A stretch of 64,000 bases of DNA, taken from assembly GCA_963555925.1 (NCBI GenBank), contig CAUVXJ010000029.1, positions 1-64,000 of the forward strand. The letters are read 5' to 3'. The position numbers were made by a program, and so were the translations under genes. The notes under the pieces are model-generated. The model was not told where the DNA came from. It searched no databases and saw only the letters and a list, made by a program, of their open reading frames with translations. Below, in pieces: positions 60,148 through 64,000 of the stretch; the stretch's first letter is position 1; each line of letters begins with the position of its first letter. This DNA is from Protofrankia sp963555925 (GTDB lineage Bacteria > Actinomycetota > Actinomycetes > Frankiales > Frankiaceae).

Positions 60148-63100
60148 TCCACGGTTGCTACGCACGGTGCCAGCCCTGCGCCGCTACCTGGTGCGGTTCG
60201 GGGCGCTCGCGGTCGCGTCAGCCGTCCTGGTGGTGATCCAGGCGACGGTGTTGGCCGACATCGTGGTCACGGGTCAGGCCGTGGTCGCGGATCCGACGGC
60301 GCTGATCGGGCGGCACAGCGGCGCCTGGATCGGGGACGCGGTCGGGATCGGGGTCGCGGTCGCGGTTCTCATCGCGGTCGTGGCCGCCCGCGCGGTGGTC
60401 GTCTGGTTCTCCGAGCGGACGGCGCAGCGGACCGCCCCGGCGGTCTCGGCGGATCTGCGTGCCGCCATGCTCGGGGCGGTCGTCGAACAGCTGGCCGTCG
60501 AACAGCTGGCCGGCGAGCGGGCGTCCGGCGAGCGGGCGTCCGGCGAGCATTGCGGCGGCGGGCGTGACCGGGACGGCGGATCGGGGGCGCTCGCGGTCAC
60601 CGCGGGCGCCGGCCTCGACGGTATGGACGCCTATCTCACCCGTTTTCTACCGGCCCTGGTCATGGTGGTGGTCGTCCCGCCGTTCCTGCTCGTCCGTATC
60701 GCCGGTGCGGACCTCACGTCCGCGATCATGCTCGCGGTCGCCCTGCCACTGGTTCCGATCTTCATGGTGCTGGTGGGGCTCGCCACCCGGGCCCGGACCG
60801 ACCAGCAGTGGGCGGTGCTCGGCCGGCTGTCCGGGCACTTCCTCGACGTCGTCGAGGGTCTGCCGACGCTGAAGATCTTCAATCGGGCGAAGGCCCAGGT
60901 GGAGGTGATCCGCCGGATCACCGATGCCTACCGGGAACAGACCATGGTGGCGTTGCGCTGGGCGTTCGTGTCGTCGTTCGTGTTGGAACTGCTGGCGACC
61001 CTGTCGGTGGCGCTGGTTGCGGTGTCGGTCGGACTTCGGTTGGTGTCGGGCTCGCTGGACCTGCGCAGCGGGCTGCTCGCGCTGCTGCTCGCCCCGGAGG
61101 TGTACCTGCCGCTGCGCCAAGTCGGCACGCAGTATCACGCGACCGTATCCGGCCTGACCGCGGCCGGCGCCGCCCTCGATGTGATCGACGCCGTACCCGC
61201 TGACGTCGTGCCCGCAGATGTCGTTCCCGTTCCGGTTCAGTTCGACACACTGCGGCTGGACGGGGTGCAGCTGCGCCATGCGCAGCGCGTCGACCTGACC
61301 ATCCGTCGCGGTGAGATCGTCGCACTGGTCGGGCCGAGCGGCGCGGGGAAGAGCACGCTGCTGGCACTGCTGCGTGGGGCGCTCATCCCGGCGCAGGGCC
61401 GGGTGCTGGTGGATGGCACCGATCTCGCCGCCCACGATCCGGCCGGGTGGCGGGCCCGGATCGCCTGGCTGCCGCAGCGTCCCCATGCGGTCTGCGGTGG
61501 CACGGTCGCCGATGAGGTCCGGCTGGGACGGCCGGGCGCCGGTGCCGCCGAGGTCGCCGCCGCATTGGTCGCCGCGGGTGCGCCACCGGCGGGCCGCGCG
61601 GTAGGCGAGGACGGCGGGGAGCTGTCAGCCGGTGAGCTACGCCGCGTCGCGCTGGCCCGGGTGCTGGTCCGCAACGCCGCGTTGGTCCTGCTCGACGAAC
61701 CGGGGGAAAGCCTGGACGCCGCCGCGGAGGAGCATGTGGCCGCGGCGGTCGCGGCGCTGCGCGGACATGCGACGGTGGTACTCGTGGCGCACTCCGACGT
61801 GCTTGCCGGGGTCGCCGACCGGGTGATCACAATCTCGGCGGGACGGGTGATCGACGACCGCACGACGGTCCCCACGCCGTTGCGCCCACCGGGCGTTCCC
61901 GTTGCAACACCCGTCGTCGTCCCGATTGCCATCGTCCCCGATGCTGTCCCTGATGCCGCTGTCGGTGCTGTCGGTGCTGTCGGTGCTGTCGGTCTGTCGG
62001 GAGCGTTGCCACGGCGGCTGTTGGTGCTCTTCGCTTCGGCGTGGCAACGGTTCGCGCTCGGTATCCTCGCCGGGGCGGTCGCCCTGGGGTGCGGCATCGG
62101 CCTGACCGCCACTTCGGCCTGGCTGATCGTCCGGGCGGCACAGCACCCACCGGTGCTCACGCTGATGGTCGCGGTCGTCGCCGTGCGCGCCTTCGGGCTC
62201 GGTCGGCCGGTCTTTCGTTACGTCGAGCGTCTTTCCAGTCACGACGCGGCCCTACGCGGACTGGCGCAGCTGCGTGCGGAGGTGTTCGCGCGGCTGGTCC
62301 CGCTCGCTCCCGCGGGTCTTGGTAGCCATCGGCGCGGGGACCTGCTGCGCCGTTTCACCGCGGACGTCGACGGGGTCGGGGAGTCGCTGTTGCGGGGTGT
62401 GGGCCCGGCCGTGTCCGCGGCGCTGGTCTGTGCCGGGGCGGCGATCGGTGTCGCGGTGGTGCTGCCGGCCGCGGGCGCCGTCCTGGCGGTCGGTCTCGCC
62501 GTGGCCGCGGTGATCGCCGGGCCGGTGACCGCCCGCCGTACCCGTGGGACGGTCACCGCCACCGCGCTGGCGCGGGCGCGCAGGGACACCGAGATCGTCT
62601 CCCTGCTCGACGGTCTGGACGAGTTTGTCGCGTTCGGCGCTGTCCGGTCCCGGCTTGCGCTGCTGCGCCGCCGCGACGACGAGATCCTGCGGCTGGTCGG
62701 GCCGTGGCAGCGGGCACCGGCATGGGGGACGGCGACCGGCTCCCTTGCCGCCGGTCTCACACTGGCGGCCGTCAGCGTCGTCGGGGTGAACGCCGTGCAC
62801 CGCGCGGCGCTGTCCTCGGTGATGCTCGGCGTGGTCGTGCTCACCACGATCGCCGCTTTCGAGCCGCTGGCGGGCCNNNNNNNNNNNNNNNNNNNNNNNN
62901 NNNNNNNNNNNNNNNNNNNNNNNNNNNNNNNNNNNNNNNNNNNNNNNNNNNNNNNNNNNNNNNNNNNNNNNNNNNNNNNNNNNNNNNNNNNNNNNNNNNN
63001 NNNNNNNNNNNNNNNNNNNNNNNNNNNNNNNNNNNNNNNNNNNNNNNNNNNNNNNNNNNNNNNNNNNNNNNNNNNNNNNNNNNNNNNNNNNNNNNNNNNN

Positions 63101-63984
63101 NNNNNNNNNNNNNNNNNNNNNNNNNNNNNNNNNNNNNNNNNNNNNNNNNNNNNNNNNNNNNNNNNNNNNNNNNNNNNNNNNNNNNNNNNNNNNNNNNNNN
63201 NGCCCGCCAGGCCGCAGGTCGGATCTTCGCGGTCCTCGATCGCGAGCCCCCGGTCGGCGAGCCCGCTCGGCCCCGACCGCTGCCCGCCGGCCCGCTCGAC
63301 GTCCGCATGGACGGCGTCCGCATGCGGTACGGCCCGGATGGCCCGCTGGTGCTCGACGGATTCGATCTGTACCTACCGGCCGGCGGCCGGGTCGCTCTGG
63401 TCGGGGCCAGCGGCGTGGGCAAGAGCAGCGTCGTCGACCTGCTGCTGCGCTTCCGCGATCCCGTGCTGGGCCGGGTCGAGGTCGGTGGCGTCGACCTGCG
63501 GCACGTCGGAACCGACGAGCTGTATCGAAGTGTCACCGGGATGACACAGGATGCGCACGTGTTCGACGCGACGGTGCGGGAGAATCTACTGATCGCGCGT
63601 CCCGGGGCGGCTGACGTGGAGCTCACCGGCGTGCTCGCCCGGGTGGGGCTCGGCGACTGGGTCGCGGCCCTGCCGGACGGCCTTGCGACCCGGGTCGGGG
63701 CGGACGGCGAGCGGATGTCCGGCGGCCAGCGCCAGCGGTTGCTGCTGGCCCGTGCGCTGCTCGCCGATCCACGGGTGCTCATCCTCGACGAACCGACCGC
63801 GCACCTTGATCCGGTGACCGAGACTGCGGTGATGCGCACGATCCTGGACGTGACCCGCGGCCGGACGCTCCTGCTCATCACCCACCGCACCAGCGGTTTC
63901 GACGAGCTGGACGCGGTCGTGACGCTGGCGGGCGCCGCCGACGGGGTTGCCCGGGGGATGCCCACCCTGCGCCGCGTCGCCTGA
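60134..63984 (+). CDS. cydDC: Fused CydDC ABC exporter for bd-oxidase assembly
   Basis: About 1,280 residues with a gap at 62877-63201. The first half (CydD-like) has membrane helices, GPSGAGKSTLLALLRG (Walker A), GELSAGELRRVALARVLV and LVLLDEPGESLD. After a linker of VGA repeats, the second half (CydC-like) has six more helices, GASGVGKSSVVDLLLRF, MSGGQRQRLLLARALL and LILDEPTAHLD. The first signature motif (LSAGE) is less canonical than LSGGQ. Fusion is typical of streptomycetes and relatives. CydDC exports thiols/heme-related compounds needed to mature the bd oxidase. The reading frame changes across the gap, so the N count is wrong rather than the gene broken. The start overlaps cydB by 14 bp. 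Confidence 0.93.
62877..63201. other. Assembly gap (325 N) inside cydDC
   Basis: Run of N in the second membrane domain. The frame on the right is one base off relative to the left, so the gap length is an estimate. Confidence 0.95.
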
Positions 63985-64000
63985 CCGGGTGACCGGATGG

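Noticed and set aside
62704..63984. Separate cydC gene
   Set aside because: The membrane domain before the gap and the ATPase after it are continuous apart from the N run, and there is no start or ribosome site in between, so a fused CydDC is more likely.
1..64000. tRNA or rRNA genes
   Set aside because: I looked for T-loop-like GGTTCGAAxCC words. The single near match, at about 839-850, has no cloverleaf context.

Overview
The window is 64 kb of very GC-rich actinobacterial DNA with GTG starts, a DevR/DosR-type regulator, an Rv1747-like FHA-ABC transporter with a kinase, a fused CydDC and LAL regulators. Gene content and the many short dispersed palindromes suggest Frankiales, most likely Frankia or a close relative. 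That taxonomic call is inference; no rRNA or tRNA gene is present to settle it. Five runs of N (4325-4614, 9465-9786, 29584-29956, 57197-57624, 62877-63201) are assembly gaps. Two genes change frame across a gap, so the N lengths are estimates and those genes should not be read as pseudogenes.

Layout. (1) 1-6.7 kb: two unrecognised minus-strand genes, a GroES-fold protein, a DUF4193 zinc-ribbon protein, a large LuxR/LAL regulator and a small unknown gene. (2) 6.7-25.0 kb: a six-gene operon that resembles a polyunsaturated-fatty-acid (Pfa) synthase. It encodes NPD-NPD-KS-AT-ACP-KR, KS-AT-DH-PPTase, a free ACP, an alpha/beta hydrolase, a GT1 glycosyltransferase and a membrane-anchored methyltransferase. 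(3) 25.1-29.6 kb: a tiny membrane protein, thiC behind a TPP riboswitch, a DUF559 protein and an L,D-transpeptidase-like protein. (4) 30-45 kb: central and lipid metabolism, with 6-phosphogluconate dehydrogenase, an acyl-ACP desaturase, two GlpD paralogues, a pair of acyl-CoA dehydrogenases, a double-module sensor kinase, an AGPS-like flavoprotein and an atypical SDR. (5) 45-53 kb: cell envelope and signalling, with an LmeA-like DUF2993 protein, an FHA-ABC exporter convergent with a Ser/Thr kinase carrying a beta-propeller, and a three-repeat lipoprotein. (6) 53-64 kb: redox and low-oxygen functions, with a luciferase-like oxidoreductase, an Acg-like nitroreductase, a DevR-like response regulator, a tandem universal stress protein, cydA, cydB and fused cydDC.

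How they fit together. The strongest candidate for an undescribed system is the Pfa-like operon. It holds the parts to build, release, glycosylate and methylate a long-chain lipid, which recalls the cyanobacterial heterocyst-glycolipid pathway. If the host is a nitrogen-fixing Frankia, an oxygen-barrier lipid is an attractive but untested product. The last 10 kb form a hypoxia-type island with a DosR-box-like palindrome before the stress-protein gene. Repeats are unusually prominent: palindromes in and between genes, heptamer and octamer microsatellites touching a stop codon and a start codon, and in-frame minisatellites in PKS linkers.
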